From Hydrogenimonas urashimensis (GTDB taxonomy: Bacteria; Campylobacterota; Campylobacteria; Campylobacterales; Hydrogenimonadaceae), in NCBI RefSeq assembly GCF_016593255.1, contig NZ_AP023212.1, positions 1,768,501-1,832,500 of the forward strand: DNA of 64,000 nucleotides, in the 5' to 3' direction. The notes beneath the pieces were generated by a model that worked only from the letters and a program-made list of their open reading frames with translations, searched no databases and was not told the DNA's origin. This document shows positions 17,173 through 25,935 of this stretch, piece by piece. The translations under genes and the position numbers were made by a program. The stretch's first letter is position 1. Each line of letters begins with the position of its first letter.

Positions 17173-17233
17173 CAAGCCTTTTTACGGGGTGTTTGAGTAA
17201 ATCTGGAACACTCTTTGCTTCAAAAGTGTTCCA

Positions 17234-17282
17234 AGAGCCCCGACGAGTTAGCTTGCAACTGTTCCGGTCCAGTCGGGGCTCT
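17234..17282. terminator. Inverted repeat between convergent argS and rsfS
   Basis: AGAGCCCCGAC (17234-17244) and GTCGGGGCTCT (17272-17282) form a perfect 11-base-pair stem around a 27-base interior that itself contains AGTT/AACT. There is no long T-tract on either side. Its position between convergent genes favours a bidirectional terminator, though the long loop is unusual. Confidence 0.5.
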
Positions 17283-17287
17283 GTCGA

Positions 17288-17632
17288 TCAATCGTTCGAC
17301 TCCTTTTTCCCCAGCGAATCGAGAAACTCTTCCAGGTTGTATTTGGCACGGTATTCGGGAACCATAAGGTGGATCATGATGTCCCCCAGGTCGACGACGG
17401 TCCACTGCTCGCCCTCTTCGGTGGCGACGAAGGTTTCCCCCGCCGGCTTGAGCTCCTCCTTGAGGTAATCGAGCAGCGCCAGGGTGTGCTTGTCTCCCAG
17501 TGTCGTGGCGATAATGACGGCCTGGGTCAGGTACTCTTTGTCATGCAGATCGAAAACCTGGATATCTTCCGCTTTTTTCCGGTCAAGAAGATCGACGATT
17601 CTGTCGATACGCTCCTGCATCTGTTTATTCAA
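17288..17632 (-). CDS. rsfS: Ribosomal silencing factor RsfS
   Basis: RsfS (formerly YbeB/Iojap), 114 residues, binds ribosomal protein L14 and blocks subunit joining when nutrients are scarce. The family core is intact: DIQVFDLHDKEYLTQAVIIAT near residue 22, then EGEQWTVVDLGDIMIHLM and the closing YNLEEFLDSL. The length is normal. It follows nadD by 15 bases on the same strand, the usual pairing of these two genes in bacteria. Confidence 0.95.
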   Translation of the reverse strand: MNKQMQERIDRIVDLLDRKKAEDIQVFDLHDKEYLTQAVIIATTLGDKHTLALLDYLKEELKPAGETFVATEEGEQWTVVDLGDIMIHLMVPEYRAKYNLEEFLDSLGKKESND

Positions 17633-17647
17633 ATAGACTCCCTTTGT

Positions 17648-18205
17648 TCAGTTTTTGACTTTCTGTTTATAAAATTCCGTGACTTCCTCCCGGATCGCTT
17701 CGGGAATCCATGCCGGATCGATCTTTTCCCGCAGTGCTGTCGAACTGATCGGCATATCGATGTCGAGCCGGATGAAGCCTTCGGGTATCGGTTCGTCGTT
17801 TCGTGTCGCCACCACCCATCTCACTTTTTCGTTCAATTCGTCGAAACGGTGCCATTTGTGGAGATCTTTCAGGTTGTCGGCTCCGATAATGAAATAGATT
17901 GTATCAAAAAAGCGGGCAAAATGGTTGACCGTGTCGATCGAGTAGGAGGGTCCCTCTTTTTTTATTTCGAAGTCGCTTATCTCGATACGCGGATCGAAAG
18001 CCGCGATCTTTCCAAGCCATTTGAGACGAAGCTTCGGCGGCGCCCTGTGCCCTTTTTTAAAAGGACTGATGAAAGCCGGTACGACGATGAGCTTGTCGAT
18101 ATCCAGCTTTTCCAGCGCTTTTTTCATGATTTCGAGGTGCCCAAGATGCGGGGGATCGAAACTGCCTCCAAAGATCGCGACGCTCTTTTTTTTCTCTCTT
18201 TTCAC
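17648..18205 (-). CDS. nadD: Nicotinate-nucleotide adenylyltransferase
   Basis: NadD, 185 residues, adenylates nicotinate mononucleotide on the way to NAD. It carries the nucleotidyltransferase motif FGGSFDPPHLGHL near residue 12, the DTVNHF helix and the second signature ISSTALREKI near residue 153. Divergent from gap across about 90 bases, it thus shares a control region with a major NAD-consuming enzyme; functional coupling would be inference. The rsfS gene follows at once. Confidence 0.95.
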   Translation of the reverse strand: MKREKKKSVAIFGGSFDPPHLGHLEIMKKALEKLDIDKLIVVPAFISPFKKGHRAPPKLRLKWLGKIAAFDPRIEISDFEIKKEGPSYSIDTVNHFARFFDTIYFIIGADNLKDLHKWHRFDELNEKVRWVVATRNDEPIPEGFIRLDIDMPISSTALREKIDPAWIPEAIREEVTEFYKQKVKN

Positions 18206-18255
18206 TTCCGCTGCCCGATATCCCTGTTTTAATGATGATTATACACTTCATTTGA

Positions 18256-18261
18256 TAAAAT
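18256..18261 (+). promoter_or_regulatory. -10 box TAAAAT for gap
   Basis: TAAAAT within TTTGATAAAATCG lies 32 bases before the TTG start at 18293. It should drive gap and possibly pgk-tpiA; a second AT-rich region precedes pgk. Confidence 0.45.
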
Positions 18262-18292
18262 CGTCGTAATTTTCTTGACAAAGGATGCGGCA

Positions 18293-19288
18293 TTGGCTTT
18301 GAGAATCGCGATCAACGGATACGGACGCATCGGGCGGAGTGTCGCACGCATCATCTCCAAGCGTGACGATGTGGAGCTGGTTGCGATCAACGACCTCGCC
18401 GATCCGAAGACGCTGACATATCTGACGAATTTCGACAGTGTCCACGGTCCGCTCGACGAAGAGGCGGTACTGGAGGGTGATCGGCTCATAATCGGCGGAC
18501 AGAGCGTGCGGGTCTTCAGGCATCCCGATCCTGCCGATCTGCGCTTCGCCGAAGCGGGGGCGGAAGTGGTGCTCGAGTGCAGCGGACGTTTTCTCAGAAG
18601 CGATATCGTGCAGACACATATCCGCCACGGGGCCAGGCGGGTCATCATCTCCGCGCCCGCCGAGGATGATACACCCACCTATGTCTTCGGCGTCAATGCG
18701 GATGCCTACAAAGGGGAACCGGTCGTCTCCAATGCCAGCTGCACCACCAACTGCCTGGGGCCCATCGCCAAAACGATCGATGAAATCTACGGCATCCGGA
18801 CCGGTCTGATGACGACGATTCATGCCTACACCGGCGGACAGAACCTGATGGATGCACCGACCTCCCGGGATTTGCGCCGCTGCCGCGCCGCCGCCGTGAA
18901 TCTCGTTCCCACGACGACGCATGCGGCCGAGGCGATCTACAAAGTGCTTCCGAATCTCAAAGGCAAACTCCACGGTCAGAGTGTCCGGGTCCCGACACCG
19001 GATGTCTCTTTGATGGATCTTGATCTGGTTTTGGAAAAAGAGACGAGCGCGGAAGAGGTCAATCTTCTGTTTCTGGAAAAATCAAAAGGGGAGTTGCGGG
19101 GAATTCTGGGTGTGGACGAGAAATACGGTGTCAGCCAGGATTTCTGCGGCGATACCCGAAGCGCCATCGTCTCGGCCGACCTGACACAGGTGATCGGAGG
19201 GAATATGCTCAAAATCATGGCATGGTACGACAACGAATGGGGGTATGCTAACCGACTGGTCGATATGGCACTGCACATTACCCAGTAG
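18293..19288 (+). CDS. gap: Glyceraldehyde-3-phosphate dehydrogenase, phosphorylating
   Basis: Gap, 331 residues, interconverts glyceraldehyde-3-phosphate and 1,3-bisphosphoglycerate. The Rossmann start IAINGYGRIGR, the catalytic cysteine in NASCTTNCLGP (about residue 150) and WYDNEWGYANR near the end are all present. I place the start at the TTG at 18293, with AAGGA about eight bases ahead, giving the normal N-terminus; a TTG six codons earlier is possible but has no ribosome-binding site. It is followed by pgk and tpiA, so it most likely serves both glycolysis and the gluconeogenic direction. Confidence 0.95.
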   Translation: MALRIAINGYGRIGRSVARIISKRDDVELVAINDLADPKTLTYLTNFDSVHGPLDEEAVLEGDRLIIGGQSVRVFRHPDPADLRFAEAGAEVVLECSGRFLRSDIVQTHIRHGARRVIISAPAEDDTPTYVFGVNADAYKGEPVVSNASCTTNCLGPIAKTIDEIYGIRTGLMTTIHAYTGGQNLMDAPTSRDLRRCRAAAVNLVPTTTHAAEAIYKVLPNLKGKLHGQSVRVPTPDVSLMDLDLVLEKETSAEEVNLLFLEKSKGELRGILGVDEKYGVSQDFCGDTRSAIVSADLTQVIGGNMLKIMAWYDNEWGYANRLVDMALHITQ

Positions 19289-19355
19289 GTGGGCCTTTTT
19301 TCAACCAAAATATGGCACAATTGATATATAAAACAATTCAAAACAAAGGACAACG

Positions 19356-20564
19356 ATGAAGCTTCTTACGATAAAAGATCTTGAACTCGCCGGAAAAAAA
19401 GTCTTTATACGATGCGACTTCAACGTGCCGCTGGATGAGTATGGCAACATCACGGACGATCGCCGCATCCGCGCGGCGCTTCAGACGATCCGTTACTGCC
19501 TCGACCATGAATGCGCCATCATTCTCGCCAGCCACATGGGGCGGCCGAAGGGAGAATTCAACGAGAAATACTCACTCAAACCTGTGGCGAAACGTCTGCA
19601 GGCGCTGCTGCATCATGACGTTGTCCTCGCAAAAGACGTGGTAGGCCCCGATGCCACGGCCAAAGCCAGAGATCTCAAAGAGGGGGAGATACTGCTTCTT
19701 GAGAATGTCCGTTTCGAACCGGGCGAGACGAAAAACGACATGGAACTGGCGAAGAGATTCGCTTCGATGGCGGAGTATTACGTCAACGACGCCTTCGGTG
19801 TCAGCCACCGGGCCCACGCTTCCGTGGAGGCGATCACCCACTTTTTCGACAGCCGGCACAAAGGGGCCGGATTCCTCCTGCAAAAGGAGATCAAATATTT
19901 CCACAAACTCCTGAAGAAACCGACACGGCCCTTCATGGCGATCGTCGGCGGTTCGAAAGTTTCCGGCAAGCTCGAGGCGCTCGTCAATCTGCTGCCCAAA
20001 GTCGACAAGATGGTGATCGGCGGGGCGATGGCCTTTACGTTCTGGAAAGCCCGCGGCTACGAGGTGGGCAAATCGCTTGTCGAGGATGACCTGCTCGAGG
20101 ATGCGCGCCACATCATGGACGAAGCGAAGCGGCTGGGGGTCAAATTCTACCTGCCGGTCGATTTTGTCGTCGCCCCGGAGTTCAAGGAGGATGCGCCGGT
20201 CAAGTACGTCACCTTTCAGGAGATTCCCGAAGAGTGGATAGGGCTCGATATCGGTCTTTCATCCACACGCCTTTTCCGAGAGGCGCTCGGAGACTGCCAG
20301 ACGATTCTGTGGAACGGCCCGATGGGAGTCTACGAGATGGACAAATTCGCGCGCGGCAGCTTCAAACTGGCCAACTACGTGGCGGAGTCCTACGCCACCA
20401 AGATTATCGGCGGCGGTGACACGGCCGACCTGATCCAGCGGGTGGGCGTCGATGACGAAATGACCTTCATCTCCACCGGTGGCGGCGCAAGCCTCGAACT
20501 GATGGAAGGCAAAAATCTGCCGGGTATCGCGGCACTGCAGGTGGAAGGGTCCGAGGATGAGTAG
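19356..20564 (+). CDS. pgk: Phosphoglycerate kinase
   Basis: Pgk, 402 residues, transfers phosphate between 1,3-bisphosphoglycerate and ADP. The substrate-side signature [11 protein letters not shown] is near residue 18, the hinge segment has [13 protein letters not shown] near 197, and the nucleotide site has GGGDTADL near 352. Length is standard. AAAGGA precedes the ATG. Its last eight bases overlap tpiA, so both enzymes are translated from the same mRNA. Confidence 0.97.
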   Translation: MKLLTIKDLELAGKKVFIRCDFNVPLDEYGNITDDRRIRAALQTIRYCLDHECAIILASHMGRPKGEFNEKYSLKPVAKRLQALLHHDVVLAKDVVGPDATAKARDLKEGEILLLENVRFEPGETKNDMELAKRFASMAEYYVNDAFGVSHRAHASVEAITHFFDSRHKGAGFLLQKEIKYFHKLLKKPTRPFMAIVGGSKVSGKLEALVNLLPKVDKMVIGGAMAFTFWKARGYEVGKSLVEDDLLEDARHIMDEAKRLGVKFYLPVDFVVAPEFKEDAPVKYVTFQEIPEEWIGLDIGLSSTRLFREALGDCQTILWNGPMGVYEMDKFARGSFKLANYVAESYATKIIGGGDTADLIQRVGVDDEMTFISTGGGASLELMEGKNLPGIAALQVEGSEDE

Positions 20565-21285
20565 AAAGATACTCGCCGCCAACTTCAAGACCAACCATAC
20601 CCGCGCTTCGACACGGGAGTATGTCGCGGCGCTCGATGCCGCGATGGAAAAGATGGGTTACGGGGGTGAAACCTACATCTTCCCGCCGGCCACCGCACTC
20701 GATCGTTTCGAAACGAAAAACGACATTCGCGTCGGCGCTCAGAATGCGTACCCGACGGTCAAAGGCTCCTTCACAGGGGAGATTGGTCTTGAACAGCTGG
20801 GTGAATTCGGTATCGAAACGGTGCTGGTGGGCCACAGCGAACGGCGCCATATTCTTGGCGAATCCCAGGCTTTCATCGCGCAGAAATACGCCTGGTTCAA
20901 GGAGCAGGGCTTCACCATCTTCTACTGTATTGGCGAGCCGCTGGAAGTGAGAGAAGCGGGTGACGAAGCGGTCCGCCGCTATCTGGTGGAGCAGTTGGAA
21001 GGCATCGATACCGCCTACAGCAAACTGATTCTCGCCTACGAACCGGTCTGGGCCATCGGAACAGGAAAAACCGCCACCCCCGACCTGATCGAAACGACCC
21101 ACGCGATGATCAAACGGTTCAGCGACCGCCCGCTTCTGTACGGAGGCAGCGTCAAACCGGCCAACATCGAAGAAATTTTGAGTGTGGAGGGCTGCGACGG
21201 CGCACTGATCGGCACGGCGAGCTGGGAAATCTCCAGCATGGTCTCCATGTTGGAAATCAGTGAAAAACTAAAAACTAAAAACTAA
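20557..21285 (+). CDS. tpiA: Triosephosphate isomerase
   Basis: TpiA, 242 residues, interconverts dihydroxyacetone phosphate and glyceraldehyde-3-phosphate. The electrophile region VGHSERRHI (about residue 88), the catalytic glutamate in [12 protein letters not shown] (about 156) and the phosphate loop GGSVKP are present. The last residues, KLKTKN, and the stop codon are encoded by the A-rich heptamer repeat at 21263-21283, so the end of the protein seems to have been reshaped by that repeat. Confidence 0.96.
   Translation: MSRKILAANFKTNHTRASTREYVAALDAAMEKMGYGGETYIFPPATALDRFETKNDIRVGAQNAYPTVKGSFTGEIGLEQLGEFGIETVLVGHSERRHILGESQAFIAQKYAWFKEQGFTIFYCIGEPLEVREAGDEAVRRYLVEQLEGIDTAYSKLILAYEPVWAIGTGKTATPDLIETTHAMIKRFSDRPLLYGGSVKPANIEEILSVEGCDGALIGTASWEISSMVSMLEISEKLKTKN
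21263..21283. repeat. Three perfect AAAAACT heptamers (left flank of four-helix gene)
   Basis: Three identical AAAAACT units run from 21263 to 21283 and are the exact inverted counterpart of 21721-21741. They overlap the end of tpiA. A small hairpin, CCGC-ttc-GCGG, lies at 21299-21309 just inside the repeat. Confidence 0.75.
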
Positions 21286-21319
21286 AAGTTGGGGTGAACC
21301 GCTTCGCGGACGATTTTCG

Positions 21320-21679
21320 ATGAGAGAGAACGAAAGTCTGGTCAGGGGCAAAAGTTACAAATTTGCATTACGAATCATCAAGCTTTGCCGCTGGCTTCAG
21401 GCCGAGCGAAGTGAATATATCTTAACCAAGCAACTTATGCGAAGCGGCACGGCGATAGGTGCTTTGATCTATGAAGCGGAGTTCGCCCAATCGAAAGCCG
21501 ATTTCGTCAACAAACTCAACATAGCACTCAAAGAGGCCAATGAAACGAACTACTGGTTGATGCTTTTACATGATGCTGAATACATTAATGATAAAATGTT
21601 TCAAAGCATCGAACCGGACAACAAAGAACTGATAAAACTTCTGGTCTCGAGCATTAAAACGTTGAAGACATCAGGTTGA
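21320..21679 (+). CDS. Four-helix-bundle protein (S23/IVS-encoded family)
   Basis: A 119-residue protein of the four-helix-bundle family first seen encoded in rRNA intervening sequences. The core motifs are there: SYKFALRIIKL, LTKQLMRSGTAIGALIYEA (about residues 37-55) and ALKEANETNYWLMLL (about 73-87). No rRNA gene is nearby, so this is the free-standing form; its function is unknown to me. No strong ribosome-binding site precedes the ATG. It is enclosed by inverted heptamer repeats and small hairpins, which breaks an otherwise conserved tpiA-fabI neighbourhood and suggests insertion. Confidence 0.82.
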   Translation: MRENESLVRGKSYKFALRIIKLCRWLQAERSEYILTKQLMRSGTAIGALIYEAEFAQSKADFVNKLNIALKEANETNYWLMLLHDAEYINDKMFQSIEPDNKELIKLLVSSIKTLKTSG

Positions 21680-21720
21680 AAACCAAAGATTAAAAATAGA
21701 AGCGGCAAAGCCGCATCCTG

Positions 21721-21741
21721 AGTTTTTAGTTTTTAGTTTTT
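21721..21741. repeat. Three perfect AGTTTTT heptamers (right flank of four-helix gene)
   Basis: Three AGTTTTT units, the exact reverse complement of 21263-21283, lie between the four-helix gene and fabI, followed by a degenerate unit. The hairpin GCGGC-aaa-GCCGC (21702-21714) lies just inside, mirroring the hairpin on the left side. Confidence 0.75.
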
Positions 21742-21750
21742 AACTTTTAG

Positions 21751-22594
<844 letters not shown>

Positions 22595-22596
<2 letters not shown>

Positions 22597-22628
22597 CCCA
22601 GTACCCCTCGGGTATGGGCTCTCGGGTT
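22595..22628 (+). terminator. Terminator after fabI
   Basis: AGCCCA-g-TACCC (22595-22606) pairs with GGGTA-TGGGCT (22610-22620) around a three-base loop with one bulged G. The sequence continues CTCGGGTTTT. It begins within the fabI stop codon and separates fabI from the porin gene. Confidence 0.65.
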
Positions 22629-22725
22629 TTGAAAGAGACATCGATAACGATTTTCAACCAAACGGAAAATTGGAAAAATGGGCCCATTTACTTGACACAT
22701 GCCCGCTACCCAATGCCATAGGTAA

Positions 22726-22802
22726 ACAATTCTTACAAAAAGTTAACAAAAAGTAAACAAATAAGAAATTCTAACAGTCTCTTAAGCGTTCACTGTTATA
22801 AT
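22726..22802 (+). promoter_or_regulatory. Porin promoter with phased A-tracts
   Basis: TATAAT at 22797-22802 is a perfect -10 box 43 bases before the porin ATG. Upstream, ACAAAAAGT at 22735, ACAAAAAGT at 22746 and ACAAATAAG at 22757 recur at an exact 11-base period, so the A-tracts fall on one face of the helix and should bend the DNA. A TTGACA at 22692-22697 is too far from this -10 box. The 249-base gap holds no gene. Strong expression of a major porin would fit. Confidence 0.6.
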
Positions 22803-22844
22803 GCCGCCTGCAAGCTAACAAACTCAAAATCCTAAGGAGTAGGA

Positions 22845-24110
22845 ATGAAATTTGCAAAACTGAGCCTCGCGGCTATCATGGCAATGGGCATCAGCGCGTT
22901 CGCGACTGATATCAAAGTGGACGGCGACGTCAAAGTGTTCTACGGTACTAACGATGCCGATGAGTGGGCTGGTGCACTGGCCGGTCACGCACCTGAAGAT
23001 TCAGGTCTTTTCAAGCAGGATAACTCGTATGCCAACGCCGCTTTCCGAATCGGTATGACGGCAAACGACATGCCGGCCGGTTTGACAGGACGCATCAGCC
23101 TGACACTGCTGGAAACGTTGGGTCTTGAAAGCAGCATCGTTTCCGATGTTTGGGCCGGCAATCATGTTGGCAGCCAAATCTGGTTTGACGAAGCGAACAT
23201 CAAAGGTACGGTTTTCGACAAAACGACTGTTATCGCAGGTCGCCAATACCTCGATACCCCGATGGTTTTCTCCGAAAAATGGAACATCGCAAGCAACAGC
23301 TACGATGCGGCGGTCGTTGTTGACCAGCACATCGAGAAGACCGCTTTGGTCGCTGCATGGGTTATGCGAAGCAACGTCAACGGTATCAATACCGTATCGA
23401 CTGAAGAGCGATTCGGTGGTCAGACTTTCGATACTTTCCCCGGCGCTTTCGGTAGTGATGCCAACGGAGCGTATGCATTTGGTGCCGTCACAAGCCTGAT
23501 TCCCTACACAACCGCACAAGCCTGGTACTACAGTGTCGATTCCATCGCCGATGCCTATTGGCTGCAGGCAGATGTCAAACCGGCTATCGGCGAAGACATG
23601 AATCTTGAAATCGGTGGTCAGTTCGCCGGTACTATGCTCGGTGACGGCATGGCGAAAAAACTGGGTCTGAATGACACTGATGATGCGACCGTCTGGGCTG
23701 TAAAAGTCGGTCTTGACATTGCCGGAGCACGAATTTCCGGAGCTTACTCTTCTGTTGACAAAGGTGATGTCGGATTTGCCAACGTCGGTGGTGCGCAGTC
23801 CAAGCTCTATACCGAAGCATGGTGGAACTACGGCTATGTATCTGCGACAGATACAGATGCTTACAACATCACTGCTGAATACAGCTGGGCGGACGTTGCC
23901 GATTTCGGTGCTTATTACACTTACAGCGAGCAGGATAAAAAGACTGCCGGTACTGCAGATGACAAAGAAATGACCGAGTTCGCATTGACTGCAAGCAAAT
24001 CTTTCGGTGCATTTGATACATCACTGGCTTATATCTATACAGATGCCGATGATCAAAATGACGGTGACAGCTACAACACGCTGCAAGTCTACCTGACTTA
24101 CAACTTCTAA
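22845..24110 (+). CDS. Major outer-membrane porin (Campylobacterota MOMP-like)
   Basis: A 421-residue beta-barrel porin. A signal peptide (KLSLAAIMAMGISAFA, cleavage expected near residue 21) is followed by alternating polar/apolar strands and a C-terminal aromatic strand, LQVYLTYNF, which is the outer-membrane insertion signal. The opening KVDGDVKVFYG and repeated GAYYTYSE-like strands suit the MOMP group of this phylum. AAGGAG precedes the ATG. It stands alone between two terminators behind a strong promoter, so it is probably the main general porin. Specificity cannot be read from the sequence. Confidence 0.85.
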   Translation: MKFAKLSLAAIMAMGISAFATDIKVDGDVKVFYGTNDADEWAGALAGHAPEDSGLFKQDNSYANAAFRIGMTANDMPAGLTGRISLTLLETLGLESSIVSDVWAGNHVGSQIWFDEANIKGTVFDKTTVIAGRQYLDTPMVFSEKWNIASNSYDAAVVVDQHIEKTALVAAWVMRSNVNGINTVSTEERFGGQTFDTFPGAFGSDANGAYAFGAVTSLIPYTTAQAWYYSVDSIADAYWLQADVKPAIGEDMNLEIGGQFAGTMLGDGMAKKLGLNDTDDATVWAVKVGLDIAGARISGAYSSVDKGDVGFANVGGAQSKLYTEAWWNYGYVSATDTDAYNITAEYSWADVADFGAYYTYSEQDKKTAGTADDKEMTEFALTASKSFGAFDTSLAYIYTDADDQNDGDSYNTLQVYLTYNF

Positions 24111-24134
24111 TTCAGGCGTTACCGCATTTTTTCA

Positions 24135-24161
24135 GGCCGCTCTTCGGAGCGGCCTTTTTTT
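24135..24161 (+). terminator. Strong rho-independent terminator after the porin gene
   Basis: GGCCGCTC (24135-24142) pairs perfectly with GAGCGGCC (24147-24154) around a TTCG tetraloop, followed by seven T residues. This is a textbook intrinsic terminator. Confidence 0.95.
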
Positions 24162-24186
24162 ATGCCCTGTTTTTACCTCTTTTGGT

Positions 24187-24192
24187 TATAAT
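24187..24192 (+). promoter_or_regulatory. -10 box TATAAT for the gene at 24220
   Basis: A perfect TATAAT preceded by T-rich sequence (CTCTTTTGGT) lies 28 bases before the ATG, with GAGG in the intervening leader. Confidence 0.55.
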
Positions 24193-24219
24193 GCATCCAA
24201 AAAGATCGAGGTACAAACC

Positions 24220-24762
24220 ATGAAAAAGACTCTTCTGCTCTCTCTGCTTGTCATCGCGCTTTCTGCCGGCCAATACGCCAGACTCAAGGATGGTACTGTT
24301 ATCATTCTCAAAGACGACGGCACATGGGAAAAGGTCGAAACAAGACTGCCGAACGAAAAAGCCGAACCGCTCCCAGCTTCTGCGGCTACACCTGCAACTG
24401 CGGGCCACACTCCCGAAACCACCGCAACCCCAATCTCTTCTCGACAAAATCAAAATCCACTGGTTCTCGATTATATGAACAAACTTGAAGGTGTATGGGA
24501 AAGTGCCGACGGTAAACTGAAATATATCATCGAAAAAGATAAGGCAACATTCGTTGATGGCCGGAAAAAACGTTCGGGCAGCTATAAGATACAGAATATC
24601 AAACCAAATGAAAGGGAATTTGTTTTGAATATTGCGGAATTTGGTTCAGCAGGCTACTTTTCTTTCGGAGGCATTTTGCGGAAACTCGCCTTTTCACCCG
24701 ATTTCAGCTCGTTGACGGACTATTCGGCCACCATCCCGACCGAATTGAAAAAGGTCAGATAA
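24220..24762 (+). CDS. Secreted protein of unknown function
   Basis: A 180-residue protein that I do not recognise as a whole. A signal peptide (LLLSLLVIALSAG) comes first, then a short module ARLKDGTVIILKDDGTWEKV (about residues 20-40) typical of small periplasmic proteins with a 'DDGTWE' motif. A Pro/Ala/Thr-rich linker spans about 45-75, and the C-terminal part has LEGVWESADGKLKYIIEKDKA and may form a small beta-barrel of lipocalin-like type. No lipobox cysteine is visible. It follows the porin terminator and precedes an ABC permease, with which it may share a transcript. Confidence 0.6.
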   Translation: MKKTLLLSLLVIALSAGQYARLKDGTVIILKDDGTWEKVETRLPNEKAEPLPASAATPATAGHTPETTATPISSRQNQNPLVLDYMNKLEGVWESADGKLKYIIEKDKATFVDGRKKRSGSYKIQNIKPNEREFVLNIAEFGSAGYFSFGGILRKLAFSPDFSSLTDYSATIPTELKKVR

Positions 24763-24772
24763 GTTGAAAAAT

Positions 24773-24797
24773 TTTTCACTTTTCACTTTTCGCTTTT
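24773..24797. repeat. TTTTCAC heptamer repeat
   Basis: TTTTCAC, TTTTCAC, TTTTCGC and a partial TTTT follow in strict 7-base register just before the ABC permease start. It is the reverse-complement relative of the GTGAAAA units at 8930-8946. Confidence 0.65.
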
Positions 24798-24808
24798 CCC
24801 TCTGAAAG

Positions 24809-25768
24809 ATGCCTCTTTTTTTGCGAAAACTGCTCTACATTGGCGGGATGCTGCTGCTCATCTCGCTCATCTCCTTTCTTGTGATTCACGCCGCACCCAA
24901 CAGTTTTTTTGCGGCGGGCGAACTCAACCCCAACATCACGAAAGAGTCCATCGAGCATCTCAAGGCGGTTTACGGGCTGGACAAATCGCTGTGGGAGCAG
25001 TACCTTCGCTGGATTTGGGCGATGTTGCATCTTGATTTCGGCCTCTCCTTCGCCAGCGGCAAGGGGGTGACGGAGGAGATCGCTTCGCGCCTTCCCATCA
25101 CGCTGACGATGAACCTGCTTTCGATGGTTTTTGTCTTTTTCATCTCCCTGCGTCTGGGCATCAAAGCGGCATTGAAACAGCAGTCACCGACTGACCGGAG
25201 CATCAAGCAGCTTTCGCTGGTCAGTTTTGCGATGCCGTCGTTCTACCTGGCTCTTATTCTTATTCTCGTCTTCGGTTTGCACCTGGGGTGGTTTCCCATC
25301 AGCGGACTACAGAGCATCGAACCCAAAACGGGGATGATGAAATGGGTCGACTACGCCTGGCATCTGGCCATCCCCGTTTTTGTCATGGTATTCGGCGGTA
25401 TCGGAGGGTTGACGATGTATGTTCGCTCGCTGACGCTCGAAATTCTCAAAAGCGATTACATCTTTTTCGCCAAAGCACGGGGCATCGACGAGCAGACGAT
25501 TCGCAAACGTTTCATCATGCCAAATCTGATGCCTTCCATCATCACGATTCTTGGCCTCTCGTTGCCCGGCCTCATCGGCGGCAGCGTCATCATCGAGTCG
25601 ATCTTCTCCATCAACGGCATGGGGCTGCTTTTTTACCAGTCGGCACTCAGCCGTGACTATCCGGTTATCATGGGCATTCTGATCATTACGGCCTTTTTGA
25701 CGTTGCTTGGGAACGTTTTGGCAGATCTGACTCTTTTGAAATTGAATCCTTATGCGGCAAGAGAGTGA
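24809..25768 (+). CDS. DppB/OppB-type ABC transporter permease
   Basis: A 319-residue inner-membrane permease of the peptide/nickel (binding-protein-dependent) class. An N-terminal helix leads to the conserved periplasmic HLKAVYGLDKSLWEQYLRW stretch, then about five more membrane segments. The ATPase-contact loop reads FFAKARGIDEQTIRKRFIMP (about residues 222-241). In most bacteria a DppC partner, two ATPases and a binding protein follow; none lies here, so partners must be elsewhere or the gene is a remnant. No strong ribosome-binding site is visible beyond GAAAG. Confidence 0.88.
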   Translation: MPLFLRKLLYIGGMLLLISLISFLVIHAAPNSFFAAGELNPNITKESIEHLKAVYGLDKSLWEQYLRWIWAMLHLDFGLSFASGKGVTEEIASRLPITLTMNLLSMVFVFFISLRLGIKAALKQQSPTDRSIKQLSLVSFAMPSFYLALILILVFGLHLGWFPISGLQSIEPKTGMMKWVDYAWHLAIPVFVMVFGGIGGLTMYVRSLTLEILKSDYIFFAKARGIDEQTIRKRFIMPNLMPSIITILGLSLPGLIGGSVIIESIFSINGMGLLFYQSALSRDYPVIMGILIITAFLTLLGNVLADLTLLKLNPYAARE

Positions 25769-25911
25769 ATACTCGGCTGCTCGCTATTTCTTCTCACCCG
25801 GTTTTGCATTGATTTCGATTCTTTTTGGATAGGCATTGGGTGTGCGGTATTGGAAGGAGTGGATGCAGATAATATACAAATCAAAAAGGAAGTGAAAAAT
25901 ATGGGGGGTAA

Positions 25912-25929
25912 GCCCGCTTGGAAGCGGGC
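25912..25929 (-). terminator. Hairpin downstream of nusA
   Basis: GCCCGCTT (25912-25919) pairs with AAGCGGGC (25922-25929). It lies just after the nusA stop on the minus strand. The run that follows in that direction is TTACCCCCCATATTTTT, a weak T-tract, so it is a plausible but not ideal terminator. Confidence 0.45.
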
Positions 25930-25935
25930 GTAAGA

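Noticed and set aside
21320-21679. An rRNA intervening sequence.
   Set aside because: The protein family occurs in such elements, but no 23S rRNA sequence flanks the gene here.
22692-22697. TTGACA as a -35 box of the porin promoter.
   Set aside because: It is 99 bases before the TATAAT at 22797, and no good -10 box lies 16-19 bases after it.
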